This document shows, one piece after another, positions 21,115 to 32,505 of a stretch of 64,000 bases of DNA; position 1 is the stretch's first letter; each line of letters opens with the position of its first letter. The stretch is from Armigeres subalbatus (lineage: Eukaryota; Arthropoda; Insecta; Diptera; Culicidae), in assembly GCF_024139115.2 (NCBI RefSeq), contig NC_085140.1, forward strand, positions 463,171,506 through 463,235,505, written 5' to 3'. A model generated the notes under the pieces. That model made no database searches and was not told the DNA's origin. It saw nothing but the letters and a program-made list of their open reading frames with translations. The position numbers and the translations under genes are program-made.

Positions 21115-22498
21115 TTGGACTCTCCATATGGGAAAAACAATGAGAATTTTTAGTCAGCCACATCACGATGTATATTGAGCAAAAACAGGCCCAGTACAGT
21201 TGCGTTAGCATATCTACGATTAGGGAAAAGAATCACAGGAAAATGCAATTGGTTGTTATGTATTAATCTTCCTTGATGATGCAAATGATGATAAATACCA
21301 TCTGTCCGAAGTGAATTATAGCTATGGGAATATTTCAGGTGCACAGAACACTGCTTGATCCAAATTTAATAACACTCATTTGTACAGTGCGCAAAAACAG
21401 TTGCCCTAGCCTCCTCTAATTTTGCTGCCCAACACTCCAATTTCTCGGTGAATAATTACGATATTATCTATCCGAGTGTCTTATCGTAAATCACCCGCAT
21501 TTTCCTTAATTATATTTTATTTCCTTTCGTGTTGCTCTCCTTGGATTTGTGCTGCGACTGCTCAATTACTATGCCAGTCAAATCATCCAGAATGCTACTC
21601 CGGTTTAGTAATGATAGCATCGTGCAAAATAAAATATTCCTTATACCGTACACAATCATCCGGATGTACACAGTTTCACCCTCTGTTCTATCGATTAGGG
21701 GGGAGTATGCGTCTTCTCCACGTTTCACATTTCACAGATTCCCTTCCTATTTATTTCATAAGCGGAAATGAAACTCAAACCACGTCTCATCTTCGCCACA
21801 CAATTATTGCTAACAATTCTCTGTTTCTGACGATTGGAAAAATTACTTTTCTTTCCTTTCCTCTTAAATGATCCGTTTCAGTCCGATTTGCGCTTAACCA
21901 TTCACCTGAATGTGGGAAGTTTTTCTGATTTTTTTTATTTGCTCCATTCACCATACACCCTCTGCATATCAACTTGCAATCAACGTTACTGTCGGAAAAA
22001 TCGTCACAAATGGATATAAACCCACGATGAGATGACTGGTGGAAATAATCGAGGTTCAGTTTCCCCCTCATAACTAATTGCATGAGGGAGATATGTATTT
22101 TTTCTCTCGGACATTTGCCTTCTTTAAAATGTTTACGGCAAGCTTGATTTGATCCACCGAATTCATCACAGTCAGTGACCAGTATGACTAGCTCAACAGG
22201 CATGCCTGGCAGACCACCAGCTGATTTTGTTTAGTCGATGGTCAAAAACGTTTTCAACCAATCTGAAGTGAACTCGATTCGAAACAATTTGAACGGGAGT
22301 GTTGGAAGAAGGGGAATCGTGGAGCAAAAAAAAATCATTTGTATACATACATATAGTAAAATTTATTGAATGAAACCATATCATAATGAACAGGAAGTAA
22401 AATAAATTGAAAAGTTTAAGGTTTGCTCATAACGCTTGTTCGAACGTTTCTTGTCTATCGAAATATAACATTTGTGATTTGATTTAATGCAAACACAG
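21115..22498. other. non-coding, nothing recognised
   Basis: A 131-codon frame (21476-21871, plus, GTG start) and a 138-codon frame on the other strand (21787-22203) overlap each other and match nothing I recognise. I treat both as chance frames. The last eight bases, 22499-22506, are the left duplication of the next element. Confidence 0.4.
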
Positions 22499-22506
22499 GT
22501 GTACAT

Positions 22507-23161
22507 TAGGGCAGTTCAAATTTCAAAAATGTTCGAAAATTCCAACTCCCATATGTCTATTAGCATCATTTTGATAATATAGGAGTCCTGGCAAAATTTC
22601 AGGCAATTCGGTGGCCATTTAGGGGTGGCGCGAAGTCAATTTATGTTTATATGGAAATTTGTATGGGAAAAACTTAAAATTTATTCAAATCTACCTACAA
22701 CTCTTAAATCGTGATGAATTCATATAAACATCCCCAATCTCCATTTTTAGAGTCTATTTGAGCTCAACCAGTGGGTAACTAATTAATTTTGATTTATATT
22801 TCCACTGCTATGTTGAGGCTAATTACACCATTTTAGCCATTTATCCCATATTCACACTGTCAATAGAACCGTTCAATACACTTATAACTAATGTGTTATC
22901 CGGAGGTCTCATTTATATAGATTCCAAAAAGGGAGGTTGGGGATGTTTATTTGAATTCATCACGATTTGACAGCTGTAGGATACTTGAATAAATTTACGT
23001 TTTTCCATACAAATTTCTATATAAACATAAATTGACTTTCGCCACCCTAAATGGCCACCAATTGCCTGAAATTTTGCCAGGACTCCTATATTATCAAAAT
23101 GATGCTAATAGACATATGGGAGTTGGAATTTTCGAACATTTTTAAAATTTGAACTGCCCTA
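22507..23161. mobile_element. hAT-like foldback element, 655 bp
   Basis: The ends are TAGGGCAGTTCAAATTT and its complement, flanked by a perfect 8-bp duplication GTGTACAT (22499-22506 and 23162-23169). The inverted arms extend inward for about 250 bp (to ~22745 and from ~22925) with a modest number of differences. They enclose a ~180-bp unique centre. An 8-bp duplication and a TAGGG start fit the hAT superfamily. There is no transposase, so it would depend on an enzyme in trans. Confidence 0.85.
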
Positions 23162-23169
23162 GTGTACAT

Positions 23170-24719
23170 ATGTAGAGAATATATTTAGTAGACTTAGATG
23201 AAAGTCCAACTGTTTAAGCTTGTTCATTCATAACTGGTTTCAAAACAACCGATTCGTTTCGTACGATATTCAACGATTAGGAATTGTTAGTGATTACCCC
23301 TTTGAATCAAACGCCTCCGCAACGCTCGACTGATACAGCCACTATTCTGAAGTTGAACTCATAAAACTTTATACATACCTGCTTAATACCTGGCCCCAAT
23401 AACGGATCAAAGTGTGAATCAGAAAGACTCACAATCAAAGAGATGAAGGAAAGCCGAATTGAACGTAACAGCGCGACGAATTACTAAATTTTGTATACAT
23501 ATCCCGCACATTGCCGAAGTATCACTGGGAATGGAGTTTTCCACTTGGGCGAAGGAGAAAAAATAAATGAATTTCCTACAACTCATTCATAAAACTAAAA
23601 ACATAACCGTTTCTATTCATTTCATCCACAAAAAGCATCTAAAGTCAAAGTACCCAAGGTGAGAAAAAGGTATATGAAGGGGCAGCATTTTACTGAATGA
23701 ATATCGTTCTCACTATTATTGGGTACGAAGTGGGAGGGTTACAGGTGCTATGGTTTCTTTATGAAAGGCAATCGACTCACCGATCACAAGTAGTAGTGAG
23801 CCATCGACGCCCATTCAACGGAGAAAAGGAAACCTTCAAAGACGCCATGCATCTGTTTAGACAACGTGAACTCGAGATCAAAAATGTGTAATTTATCGCA
23901 TTAGGTTAAAGGTTTTTATTAATTTTCGTTTATATTCGTAGCTGTGACGAATTTGCTCCGGCTACTTGCGTTACCCATCGTAGTGGAATCGTCCAAATGG
24001 GTTTACGTAGAAGAGTTTCAGACTGCGGGAGAAAAAAAATGAGGAATGCGTACCTACTTGTGGAATGTAGTAGTTTTGCCAGTCATTTGGGAAGGAAAAA
24101 ATAGGAAATAGATTCCATGAATGTTTCACGCATCGATCCACGACTAATTGTGAGTTGCAAGACATGTTTCCTAGTTTTACAATAAAACAGGATAGATTTT
24201 GGAGCTTCAATAGGCCAGATCAATGTTACATTGACCAGACCAGTATATGTACAAAGAGCTCTCTTGAACAAATATAAGAGATTTTAAGAAAATTTGACGT
24301 AATTTGATTAACATTTGTTTTGCGCGGCAACTATAAAATTGGAAGGTGTCAAAACAACCATTTTTTTTAAATATTTGATTGTAGATTATCCAAATCTGCA
24401 GGTAAACAACAGTTCGTTGATCTTATTAAATGCCAAATGAGCTGTTCGAATTCTTAGAATTTATTTACATGATTTAGTCTAAATGATGAATTGTATTTTA
24501 AGAAGTATGTGACTGAAATAAAATTTAACCAACACTACAGAGTTATTCCTTCTTTAGAAAATTAGAAGTTTCTTAACTATTTAACATTTTTTCTTTGTTT
24601 GATAATAAGGCCGTCTTCAATAAAGCAGGAAGGCCGTAATTGACTCTACTAGCTCAAAATAATTTTCTTATCATAATATGAACCTTGTTCGATTTTACAA
24701 AATTTTATCATTTTAATCT
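23170..24719. other. non-coding, nothing recognised
   Basis: Short frames only (up to 79 codons), with no domain I recognise. No clear repeat boundaries. Confidence 0.4.
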
Positions 24720-25320
24720 TTTAGCCTTTCTCGTATACTAAGTATACATGAAGGCAATGAATACCCTTAACTGATTTGCTCGCAACAAGTTACATTCGAC
24801 GCAGAATCCTATCCCATTGTTTCCTATTGAAAATTGCCCGGATCGGATTGTGGGATCAGAAATCATGGACAAAATTTTTTTTTTACTCCAGAAACGAGTA
24901 AAAAAGTCTTGCCCATTTTTTGGACACTTACCCTAAATTGATTTGCTCGCAACAAGTTGCATTCGACGCAAACCATAAACCATTGTTTCCTATTGAAATT
25001 TGGCCGGATCGGACTATGGGATCAGAAGTTATGGACAAAATACTCTTTTTCACTCCAGAAACGAGTTAAAAAGTGTCTTCCATTTTTAGACACTTAACCT
25101 TAATCAATTTGCTCGCAACAAAATGCATTCGTCCCATTTTGTCCCATTGTTTCCTAGCAAAAATTGGCCGGATCGGACTATGGGATCAGAAGTTATGGCC
25201 AAAATATTTTTGGCCTTTCTCGTATACTAAAACTATATGTTCACTACAAAACCAAACTTTTTATAGGACGCCCGGAGACCCATAGTGTTATATACCGATC
25301 AACTCAGTTCAACGAATTGA
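24720..25320 (+). repeat. 167-bp monomer family, locus 1
   Basis: Three consecutive units share GATTTGCTCGCAACAAGTT, CATTCGACGC and CCCATTGTTTCCTATTGAAA, at 24773, 24941 and about 25106, so the period is ~165-168 bp. The block begins with GCCTTTCTCGTATACT and ends near 25315 with a block containing GGAGACCCATAGTGTTATA. In reverse complement, the latter also occurs at 37125-37165 and 63136-63180. The same monomer appears in tandem at 63.2-64 kb. No coding potential. Confidence 0.75.
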
Positions 25321-25340
25321 GGTAATGTTTGTGTGTGTAT

Positions 25341-25732
25341 CAGGGTTGGGAAAAATCAAATTTTCGAAAAATCGAGAATGATCAAACTCACTCGCGATTT
25401 TACTTTTAAATTATCAAGTGATTAAAACTCGCCAGCGATTAAGAATCGTTTGAAAATCGTATCTTGATTTGAAGCATTTACCGTTATCTTTTAAACTATT
25501 TTTCCTTACTAGCATGAAACCATAACGCCAAATAAAAAATATAACGGGACTGTTGACAATTAGCTATTATTAGTGAAGATTAATGATTGAATGAAAATTC
25601 TGTGTTTATTATCGTTTGAGTACAAAATTTGAGAAGTTGTCGCCGGCGACAACTCGCCTAGTGTTTTCACGTGAAAAGTTTTCACATGAAAATTGCAATC
25701 ATGATCGTCTGATAATGATTAAGCACAACACT
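25341..25732. mobile_element. possible hAT-like MITE
   Basis: The left end CAGGGTTGGG and the right end, complement AGTGTTGTGC, are imperfect inverted repeats. The flanks GTGTGTAT (25333-25340 and 25733-25740) would be an 8-bp duplication. Because the target is a GT-rich microsatellite, the duplication may be coincidental and the exact right end may be one base off. The interior repeats AATCG-type words. hAT membership is an inference from the CAGGG end. Confidence 0.45.
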
Positions 25733-25740
25733 GTGTGTAT

Positions 25741-26120
25741 ATGCGCAAAAACTCTAGCTCACTTTTTGGCACTTACCTTAACAGATTGACTCGCAACAGG
25801 TTGCATTCGACTGGGAATCATGTCCCATTGTTTCCTATTGAAAATTGGACATTTTTTATTGCAAAGCGGACCGATCGCACCATGGGCTTAAAAGTTATAC
25901 TTGAAACCCGTGCAATAATCTCACTCATATTTCGGACAACTTACCTTAACCGATTTGCTCGCGACACGTTATATTCGATGAGGAATCTTATCCCGTTGTT
26001 GGGTAATAAAATCGGCTCGATTGCACAACTCACTCATTTTTTCGGGCACTTTAGCTAACCGATTTTTTACCTTGATTTTTTACCTTTCTCGTACCCTAAA
26101 TGTACCGAAAGGCAATTATT
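25741..26120 (+). repeat. 167-bp monomer family, further units
   Basis: Two more diverged units (GATTGACTCGCAACAGG near 25783 and GATTTGCTCGCGACACG near 25943) with the CCCATTGTTTCC and GCACCATGGG blocks. The block closes with TACCTTTCTCGTACCCTA near 26081, the motif that also borders other loci of this family. Confidence 0.65.
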
Positions 26121-26271
26121 CAGAAAGCCCCTTCCAATTGCTTTTATTTATTTTTATTTTTTCAATAGTTATTATTCGTAACTATTGTTAAATTATAATT
26201 TTGTGGACATGCCTAAAACGTTGGAGTGTTATTCTAACAGTGACAATTTTGATTGATTTTGGTAATTGCGT

Positions 26272-26410
26272 ACCAGGGTTGTTAACGTTAATCAACGATT
26301 AATGCCGTTAACGTCGACGGCGATGCGTTGATTTTTTGACAAATCAACGTCAACGTAAACGAAGAACGTTTAATTAACGTCAACGCCAACGTTAATCGTA
26401 TCGTTCATTT
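26272..26410. repeat. degenerate AACGTT/AACGTC short tandem repeat
   Basis: Words such as GTTAACGTCGACGG, AATCAACG and AACGTCAACG recur irregularly over ~130 bp. It begins with CAGGGTTGTTAACG, a hAT-like end, but I could not find a matching right end or duplication. Confidence 0.5.
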
Positions 26411-27699
26411 TCACCCAGGAGTAAAAAATGTTCTATTCTTGTTTCTTTTCGTTTCTAATTCTTGGTTTTCTAAAAGGAAGGATGGTAATAATGATACTAA
26501 TATTCTGTTTAGATTACAAGCTTCATAACTAGATATAATATGAAACGAGAATATTATATGTGAGCTTTGACCTCAAGATACTGCTTATAAATTGATAAAG
26601 CACTATTTCTGGCTTCTATCAAAACAAAGCGCATTTGAACTTCTGATTGAGTATTTGTTCAAATAAAAATGCTTAAAATTCGAAGACTTTTAATATAATA
26701 CATGGTATCATTGCAAAAATGAATATGTTCAAGTTACAGTGATGTCTCGATTTTTATCACGCCCCAATTTGGCCTGCCTCCGTTTTGGCTACCATCAAAT
26801 TGCTGACAATTACGACTGAATTTTGCCACATTTTTATCCTCAGAAATAATACTGAAAACAACTAACGATTCCCATCGTATGTTGCTTATTATAAATAAAA
26901 TTGACAGATATATTTTATGATGAGCGAGATAGACATCATCACCGCTAAGTGGATTAATCTGGGGTTTTAATCTACAGATTAAGTTTAACACCGATCTGGC
27001 CTATATAATTTTTTTGGATCTATTTTTGTTTTTATTTATTTCAAACATAATACGTAGCTCTTTTTTTCAGGTCATAAATAATAATGGAACTCTTGCTTAC
27101 AGATTCCGTGTCCGCTCCTTCGCAATATGTAGACGATCCAGTTTTATCCACGTTTTCAAACATTTATTAATATCGTTATATTATAGCGATTTTTTAATTT
27201 TAAAATTAAGTTCATCACTAGTTATTTGATGGCATTAATGTTGCTCAGAACACGAAATCCATCCGTGAGGCTAAACTGCCCGAGCCATGCACCGTAGACA
27301 GCTGTGCAGTCCGAATTGAAAATTTGGACACCACCTGCGTATTCTTTGCCTACACACACCACACCACGTTTCATGATTTGGAACGATCTGGTATCATGTA
27401 TTAAAACCTATTTTTTGTCTACTTTAGGAAGGAAGGTGATTTGCTCCTAGCTGCTCCAAAGCTGGAAATTGACTGTTTCAATGTTAAAATGAGGACGCTG
27501 TTAATGCTTCAGACCTCAAGGCTTGCGCGTCCAGAAGTACTCAAGTAGCATAGTATATAATATGTATTGGATAACAATTCTAACCTCAAAATGAATTTTG
27601 CGTTCCAAAATTACTCTTTGGTGCAAAATTCGAGCAACATATTAGGTTTTGTCCGGCATTTGTATTGGGGCCCGCCACTGTGTGCCGTTCTCCGTTATT
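26411..27699. other. non-coding, nothing recognised
   Basis: AT-rich. A short word near 26970 (CTACAGATTAAGTTTAACACCG) resembles the direct repeats at 40800-40905. No gene is apparent. Confidence 0.4.
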
Positions 27700-28500
27700 G
27701 TACCTAAGGGCCCTATACTGACCTCATGATTCAGACAACAGAAAAAACTTTCGTAGGCAAAGATCAGCAAATAAAGGGACACTTTCAATTTGATGTCCTG
27801 CTCAAGGATGTTGCGGAGCGGAGCAATATATTGCAGAACAGTTGCTACAGCATACGCACAGGATCAGCCCGGAGTACCTCCACCAATAGCGGATCGACAT
27901 CGGGGACCTCTTCTGAATTTCTCGCTTTGGATAGCTGCTTCTTGAAGAATACTGGCAGAAATACGAGAAAAATGATCAATCCAACATTTCAGCTGTCCAC
28001 GTAGAAGAGCAGCTACTGATCTGTCGCATCCGTTCGCTTCACCCAGGCGTAGTGAGATACTACAGAGGAGGCGATAATCTCTGGATGCTGCGGTCTTCCC
28101 CTCTCCTCAAAAAAGAAGTTCACCCACGTCCGCCAGTCCCGTCTTTTCCTTACGAAGAAATACCGTTGACGGGACCCTTGTTTTACTACTCTGGTTATTC
28201 CCGTTCTTTCGCCTTCTCTAAGATCCTCTATCTCCCACCAAGTGCGCAGCTAAGCCAGGTTGTTCCTGCTGGTTTCAAATATAGCATTCTTTATTGCTGA
28301 CTGTTCATCATCGCTGTTATCTTCCGGAACATACACTGCCCAAATTCCAAGTTCTTCAACGAATGATCTCTTCACAGCTTGATGTTCTAATCAGTCTATG
28401 TTGATTCGCTGCTTGAGCCTCTCTCCCGCATTTGAATCAGATCAACGCGTAGTCGCCAATCAGACGCGATGTATTCGGTGCATTTATTTCGGACAAAAGA
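27700..28500 (-). pseudogene. RTE-like LINE remnant, minus strand
   Basis: Reading the minus strand, 28420-28250 gives RSFVEELGIWAVYVPED and SAIKNAIFETSRNNL, matching the endonuclease-to-RT linker of the element at 4281-7511 (RSFVEELETRAADIPEG). Further along, 28010-27720 gives fragments like DQLKCWIDHF and LRNILEQD, matching DQLKRWFEHF and LRIILEQV of the same element. Several deletions and stops separate them. The remnant points away from a plus-strand remnant of the same family starting near 28600. Confidence 0.65.
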
Positions 28501-28599
28501 AGACTCCGTCTACATTTTCGGCAGCAATTAGCGATATTTAATTTATCCACGATATCTAACGACGCCAGAGTAGAGCAAGGAATCCTTGGATGCCAATAA

Positions 28600-29370
28600 G
28601 ATACGTCAATCAGTCATTTAACGATCCAACTGTTCAGCTGAAACGTTGAATTAAACACTTCGAACTTCTTCATCAAGTTTTGACGCTCGATCAATCATCA
28701 ACATCTCGCCCCGTCTTCGAAGCCCCATCACTGCCATTGGCACAAATGCTGCATTAATCATTCTGCAATATCTGGGACACCGCGACTTTTCCTGCCGACT
28801 GGATGCAAAGGTGTCTTAGAGAAAATTCCAAAAAGGTGATTGGAATGTGTGCGAAAACTGACAAGGCATCATGTTTCTGTTCTCAAACACCTCTGCTTGG
28901 ATCATGTGAGAACCATCTTGTTACGCTCCGCAGCATCCTGGAACAGGTCAACGAATTCCAATTTTCTCTTCATTTGGTACTAATTGACCACGTAAAAGCC
29001 TTCGATCGCCTGAACCACGAAAATTTGGGGAGCACCCCTAGTTACAAGGGAGTTCCGGACAAAATCGTCATCGGTCTAACCGAAGCGCATTACTGAGTTT
29101 TCACGAGCAGAGTTCTGCACAACGGAGGCTTGTCCGAACCCATTTGGGTAGTTGCAGGAATGAGGCCAATATGGATGTATTCTATCTCCGCTACTGTTCC
29201 CCATCGTAGTCGATGAAATCTGGCTCTGGCAGCCCACCACCATGGAGAAAACGAACTAGCTCGACCCGCCCGATGCAAAGCAAACTGGCAATCTGGTCAG
29301 ACACTCCTCTCATCAACAGTCAACAGGACCAAATCGTTAGATGTCAACACGAACAACCCCATGGGAACCG
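28600..29370 (+). pseudogene. RTE-like LINE remnant, plus strand
   Basis: Nucleotide blocks from GATCCAACTGTTCAGCTGAA (~28630) match the reverse transcriptase part of the 4.3-kb element. A coding block at 28905-29096 contains HLVTLRSILEQVNEFQ and AFDRLNHEN, the region just before and around the first catalytic Asp. The Asp itself lies in VLIDHVKAFD. The match continues to GTCAACAGGACCAAATCG near 29318 (RT end) with deletions of the palm. It is older than the 4.3-kb copy. Confidence 0.75.
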
Positions 29371-29715
29371 GATAAGTTTCAACATTTTGTTTCAACTTTA
29401 TTTTCGTGAATCGTGATATTTCATAGATTATAAGTTCATCATGACGTATCAAGAAGGTTCATCACGAGTAAATACTCAACTTTCTGAAATCTCTTTCTTT
29501 TGTTGTACAACTTAGGCGAAATATGACAAGTATTCAAGCTTAGGATCATAGGATCGCAACAGTCTCTACTGCAGCTGTTTTTGTTGTTCAAAACACCACA
29601 AACGCTGCAGCTGTGTTCATATTAAGGTTCTCCCAAACACATACGACGCGACAATCGAAACGCGATTCTATCGCTTGGCGACTGCTATTCTGTCGTCGTT
29701 GGTAAGGAAGTGTAA

Positions 29716-29964
29716 ATGGAACATTGCCTGCAGCGACTCAACGAGTATGTGATCAACATGTTTCGCTCAAGGTGGTTCTTTATGTGTCAGATTTCCTTGT
29801 TTTTGATCACACTAGCCCAATGTTCAAACTTGAGAAGAAGCAAAACAAAAACAATAAATTTGGAATTCAATATAGATACTAATTCCAATTCCGGGTTACT
29901 ATTGTCGAAACATGTTGATCACAATAGCAATGTGAATATTACGTTCTCCGCCGATTCTACTTAG
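29716..29964 (+). CDS. possible first exon of a secreted protein, doubtful
   Basis: The frame is 82 codons from ATG 29716. An internal ATG at 29758 gives a more typical signal peptide, a basic start followed by WFFMCQISLFLITLAQC. The rest is Asn/Ser-rich and contains two NxS/T sites (SNVNIT, NITFS region). The frame ends at TAG 29962. Just before this, TTAGTATAAG could be read as a splice donor (GTATAAG), so it could be an exon whose intron begins here. The upstream 29630-29710 stretch is richer in CG dinucleotides than its surroundings. I recognise no family, and a chance frame remains likely. Confidence 0.2.
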   Translation: MEHCLQRLNEYVINMFRSRWFFMCQISLFLITLAQCSNLRRSKTKTINLEFNIDTNSNSGLLLSKHVDHNSNVNITFSADST

Positions 29965-29983
29965 TATAAGCACAAGTATAAGT

Positions 29984-30279
29984 TGGAGCCATCCCAAGCC
30001 GTGCTGTAAGATGCGCGGCTACAAAGCAATACCATGCTGGAGATGGCTGAGTTCGATTCCCGGTGCCAGTCTAGGCAATATTCGGATTGGAAATTGTCTC
30101 GACATCCCTGGGCATAAAAGTATCATCGTGTTAGCCTCATGATATACGAATGCAGAAATGGTAACTTGGCTTAGAAACCTTGCAGTTAATAACTGTGGAA
30201 GTGCTTAATGAACACTAAGCTGCGAGGCGGCAATGTCCCAGTGGGGGATGTAATGCCAATGAAGAAGAAGAAGAAGAAG
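29984..30279 (+). mobile_element. Feilai-like SINE
   Basis: The head TGGAGCCATCCCAAGCCGTG is followed by a B box, GAGTTCGATTCCCGG (~30050), and the body blocks CTCATGATATACGAATGC and TTAATGAACACTAAGCTGC. It ends in (GAA)n at 30260-30279. Orientation is plus. I could not identify a clear duplication. A few differences in the A-box-like region suggest a somewhat older copy than the one at 52735. Confidence 0.85.
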
Positions 30280-30548
30280 TGTCAAACCAATGTTGGTGAT
30301 GAAACCAAACATGCACTACAACATGATGCCTATAATTTATGACCAATTGAAGCTTGTTGAAGCTTAATTTGGCAAAATATTTTAAATGACTACAGCGCCA
30401 CTAGCGTTCGATTATTTATGCTTCTACTCATAATACACGACCAAGTAAGTTAAGCTTGTTGAAGCATACTTTTGTAGGAAATAGAAAAATAAAAGTAAAA
30501 AAATAGAATTGGTAAAGCGCCAACGTTCTAGTACTTTTGCCTCTACTA

Positions 30549-31840
30549 AAGCTTGATCCACTTAGTATTTGGCCGCACGAAATTAGACATATCTTTGCCA
30601 AAAAAGTACATAAAAAGGTGGTTCAGCTTTTATTATACAAGGAATTTAGTAAGCTTTGAAGGAAAAAATATCGAAAAATTATTCATTGGCATTTCGGATG
30701 AATTCTCGGACTTTTCTCCCAATACCACTTGATATTTTTTGCACAGTAGAATGGTCAACTTAATCTGACATTTTCTCACAACACTTCTCCATATAAGATG
30801 GTTTTCTGATTGTTTTGCACCATTTCTCAAGTTTCCCTATGATAATTGCCTAATATTTTTCGTTGGGACGAAAATTTGAGCATTTTGATGGGTTGATAGT
30901 TTTTTCAATAACGCCAATATCATTCGGTTCATACCATTCCATTACATCCCGTCTGTAATGGCAGCTTGTTAAGTCAGGCCAAACCAACACCGGCCAGTCG
31001 TGTGATTGAATGGATGGCAAAAATCGCTTCTGAAGACACTCCTCCTTGTATATTTGCCCATTTATGGTCGCTCCAGTGATGAAAACTTTAGTTTTCTTTC
31101 CACAACTGCAGATACTTTGACATACCATCAATTTGTGAGCGATCTTGCCTGCACAGACATATTTAAATTTTCCTGGGGCATTACCTTTCCGTTTGGCAAG
31201 GTAAAACTTCCCGGGAATAGAAAGTCAATTTTAAAATTAATTTCATCGTCCATCAAAATACATCAATTGTTATTTCGTCAGAACTTGCTCGACCAGCATT
31301 CTTGCGCGATGTTTGGCAACCAGGAGCTGTTTCAGGGTCCTGTTGGGACGCTTACTGACATCATACGACTTCAAACCTTCGCGCCTACAGATTATTTGAG
31401 GTGTGCTGTAGGCGCAGTGAACCTTTTCGCTAAATTACGCAAGGAAATCCCGAATTGGTTCCGAACTGCTCTGCAGACTATCACTTGTAGTTTCTGGTCG
31501 TATGTTCCACTTCTACGATTGTTTTGTTCTACGCGATCCAGCAATAGTGTTTCCCGATAACGTTTGACTGTTTTTACAGTCAATTTCGGTAATTTTAGAT
31601 ACTTTGAAATCATTCCTCCTGACCATGTTGGATTTCCAACGTGATTGTGCAAAATTTGTTCCCATCTCTCGCGTTCCATTTTCGATAACTTTTGAACGTG
31701 AGCATCAATACTGATGAAACTTTCACCATAAATTAAACAAACCTTCCGCAACGATGTGATGTATTTTATTTCTCGGTACGGCCACCAGAGGCGCCGCAGT
31801 AATTGGAAAGAAACGGCCAAATATTAAGTGGATCGAGCTT
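30549..31840 (-). mobile_element. mariner-type (DD37E) DNA transposon
   Basis: Inverted ends AAGCTTGATCCACTTAGTAT (left) and, in complement, AAGCTCGATCCACTTAATAT (right) continue through TTTGGCCG, about 28 bp with two mismatches. Both sides are flanked by TA (30547-30548 and 31841-31842). The 1292-bp length, TA target and transposase with a 37-residue spacing between the last Asp and the Glu fit the ITmD37E elements described from Aedes. The transposase is decayed. Confidence 0.85.
30850..31679 (-). pseudogene. DD37E transposase, frameshifted
   Basis: The start at 31679 is supported by MERERWEQILHNHVGNP, followed by a helix-turn-helix region (KYLKLPKLTVKTVKRYRE), then GTYDQKL and ISLRNLAKRF. 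A frameshift near 31393 moves to a register with ICRREGLKSYDVSKRPNRTL, and another follows near 31275. The catalytic domain shows MDDE (first Asp, ~31240), then VCQSICSCGKKTKVF, then VLVWPDLTSCHY (second Asp) and NFRPNEKY (Glu). A TGA/TAA break lies near 31132. The triad is preserved although the gene is dead. The enzyme would cut and paste its TIR-bounded DNA. Confidence 0.85.
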
Positions 31841-32089
31841 TATACTACTTAGCCAATGCCTTAGCCTACTGAGAAGTCCGGGGACAACTTTCGATGGCAC
31901 CAACCCGATTCACCCGATTCATCAGCCCGCCAACCGGTAGAACAAGAGATCTTCACATCACGCCCTTATCATTATCTCACACTTCTGAATTGCGGAGTCC
32001 AACGAGGTGGGAAGTGTGCAATAACATAATAAGGTCTCGATAAGGATAAGGACTCGAACATATTTGAATTTTAATTATCAATAACAACC

Positions 32090-32505
32090 AATGCCAATAA
32101 AACCAAATTGTTAAATGTGAACACTGGCGACCGCTTTACAATCGCCGACCAAACAGTGGTGGAAACTAAAAGTTTCCAAGATTGACATTGGTGCCCCGTG
32201 AAAGAGAGCACGTGTTGCTTTTGCGAGTTCAAGGAACATATGTAACAAAAGGTAGATTAATCAATGCATCAAAATATGAAATTTGAATTTTCTCGTTCAA
32301 TTGGTGCAGTTATATGCTAGTCCAGTCAGTCACAACAGTCAACGACAGAAAATGTTCGTCAACAGATAATCCCCAAATGAAATGGATTCAACGCAATTTT
32401 GAGTAGGTCAGGCTTTTTCTGTGTGCTAATCTGGCAACAGGTTAAGACGATCTTTCAAAGCGACTCTTTGCACCACGGGTACGCAAAACCTGTAAATAAG
32501 TGAAG
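32090..32505 (+). pseudogene. RTE-like LINE 3' fragment
   Basis: Nucleotide blocks match the end of the element at 4281-7511: AATAAAACCAAATTGTTAAATG (cf. 6810), GAGAGCACGTGTTGCTTTTGC (cf. 6968), TAATCTGGCAACAGGTTAAG (cf. 7402) and CTCTTTGCACCACGGGTA (cf. 7465). It ends GTAAATAAGTGAAG near the place of the TAAG tail. Several internal deletions are present. It overlaps the content of the 28600-29370 fragment, so it is a separate insertion. Confidence 0.7.

Noticed and set aside
21476..22203. 131-codon plus and 138-codon minus frames
   Set aside because: They overlap on opposite strands, one starts at GTG, and neither has a known motif. The hydrophobic start of the plus frame alone is not enough.
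31006..31560. 184-codon plus-strand frame
   Set aside because: It is antisense to the mariner-type transposase, whose motifs on the minus strand are clear.
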